Below are positions 6,271 to 6,800 of a DNA stretch of 6,800 nucleotides, piece by piece. Origin of the DNA: Ferruginibacter sp. (lineage in GTDB: Bacteria; Bacteroidota; Bacteroidia; Chitinophagales; Chitinophagaceae). The first letter of the stretch is position 1. Each line of letters opens with the position of its first letter. The stretch lies in assembly GCA_018057635.1 (NCBI GenBank), contig JAGPDJ010000135.1:1-6800 (forward strand), read 5' to 3'. The notes beneath the pieces are model-generated. The model had not been told where the DNA came from. It made no database searches and worked only from the letters and a program-made list of their open reading frames with translations. A program made the translations under genes and the position numbers.

Positions 6271-6800
6271 TTATACTATTGTTAATAGCATTATGCCACT
6301 CATGACTATCATCAGCCCATCTTCTATAATGGTGATTGTACTCATTGGCAGGTTAAATACATCACCGAGGCAAGCACATTTTATTTTACGTTTATTTAAA
6401 AGAGATTGTACCACGCCAATAAGGCTTACTGCCATTACCAACAAAGTAATGCTATTGGTAAGGATGGGGTTAAACTCTGTAAGAAATGCAAGACCTAAAG
6501 CTAGTTCAACAAAAATATATACATAGCCCCAGCCATTCCATTTTTTAGCCACAATGTCGTACATGGCATAGCTTACTGTAAAGCCATTAAGGTTTAGTAA
6601 TTTAAAAAAGGAGAAGACCAAAAAGAAGCCAGCCATGAAATGATTCATCCACCGCATCAGGACAAACTCACCATGTCCAATTTCTACCAACAGCGAAATG
6701 CCGGTAACGTATGCAAATATCAGCAGTACAGGTTTATAGGTTGATATCCATGATTTATCTACTTCATCAGCAACTGCAGAAACAGCATGGTGCTGGTTAC
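6271..6800 (-). CDS. MauE/DoxX-like redox-associated membrane protein, 5' part beyond the right edge
   Basis: The frame is open to the right edge, so only the last 175 residues are visible and the true start lies outside. The TTG at 6690 is internal. The visible part begins with a His-containing linker (NQHHAVSAVADEVDKSW), then shows a first membrane segment at about 22-40 (from KPVLLIFAYVTG) and four more at about 52-70, 92-108, 112-132 and 154-174. Between the last two lies KIKCACLGDVFNLPM with C141 and C143, a CxC-type motif seen in MauE/DoxX-like proteins. In Bacteroidota such proteins often carry an N-terminal HMA domain before a similar linker; I infer but cannot see one here. MauE relatives are linked to thiol/disulfide chemistry in the envelope, which would suit a neighbourhood of secreted cysteine-rich proteins. 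The stop is followed by 83 bases before the next gene, with no clear terminator. Confidence 0.82.
   Translation of the reverse strand, partial: NQHHAVSAVADEVDKSWISTYKPVLLIFAYVTGISLLVEIGHGEFVLMRWMNHFMAGFFLVFSFFKLLNLNGFTVSYAMYDIVAKKWNGWGYVYIFVELALGLAFLTEFNPILTNSITLLVMAVSLIGVVQSLLNKRKIKCACLGDVFNLPMSTITIIEDGLMIVMSGIMLLTIV

Noticed and set aside
6688..6690. TTG as a start codon for the MauE/DoxX-like protein
   Set aside because: The frame continues open to the right edge and encodes a plausible linker and membrane segment, so this TTG is an internal codon.
1..6800. CRISPR arrays, insertion sequences, tRNA or rRNA genes
   Set aside because: I saw no regularly spaced repeats, transposase frames with terminal repeats, or RNA gene signatures on either strand.

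Overview
This window looks like part of a heavy-metal (copper/silver, with a mercury-type component) efflux and metallochaperone cluster from a member of the Bacteroidota, plausibly of the Chitinophagaceae/Sphingobacteriia type. The assignment rests on AT-rich DNA, start codons without clear Shine-Dalgarno sequences, one TAnnTTTG-like -7 box, and several families typical of that phylum: HYC_CC_PP, GDCCVxC, a DUF3347 lipoprotein, and a MauE/DoxX-like protein of the kind often fused to an HMA domain. Every gene I can support lies on the minus strand, so the transcript reads from right to left. No gene-free stretch exceeds about 100 bases. The long plus-strand open frames are shadows.

In transcription order (right to left): a MauE/DoxX-like membrane protein enters from the right edge without its N-terminus (6800-6271). 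A small secreted HYC_CC_PP protein follows (6187-5789), then a 102-base spacer with two tandem hairpins. Next come a secreted HMA-domain protein (5686-5327) and a DUF3347 lipoprotein (5290-4658). The HME-RND pump CusA follows, split into two overlapping frames (4641-3334 and 3350-1425). Last are a MerT-MerP fusion (1357-758), an 11-cysteine GDCCVxC protein (756-547), and the start of a TolC-family outer-membrane channel (535-1) that runs off the left edge. The membrane-fusion partner (CusB) is not in the window and may lie to the left.

The likely combined role is handling soft metal ions in the envelope. The secreted HMA, HYC_CC_PP and DUF3347 proteins would bind or pass metal in the periplasm. 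CusA, the TolC-like channel and an unseen CusB would expel it. MerTP would move metal across the inner membrane. CusA keeps the three-methionine Cu(I)/Ag(I) site and the proton-relay residues, which favours copper/silver over zinc/cobalt/nickel.

Two points stand out. cusA is interrupted by a +1 frame change confined to about 25 bases, so it is either freshly broken, a sequencing error, or expressed as two pieces or by recoding. A mercury-type importer plus a GDCCVxC protein is embedded between the pump and channel genes, with no mercuric reductase in view.
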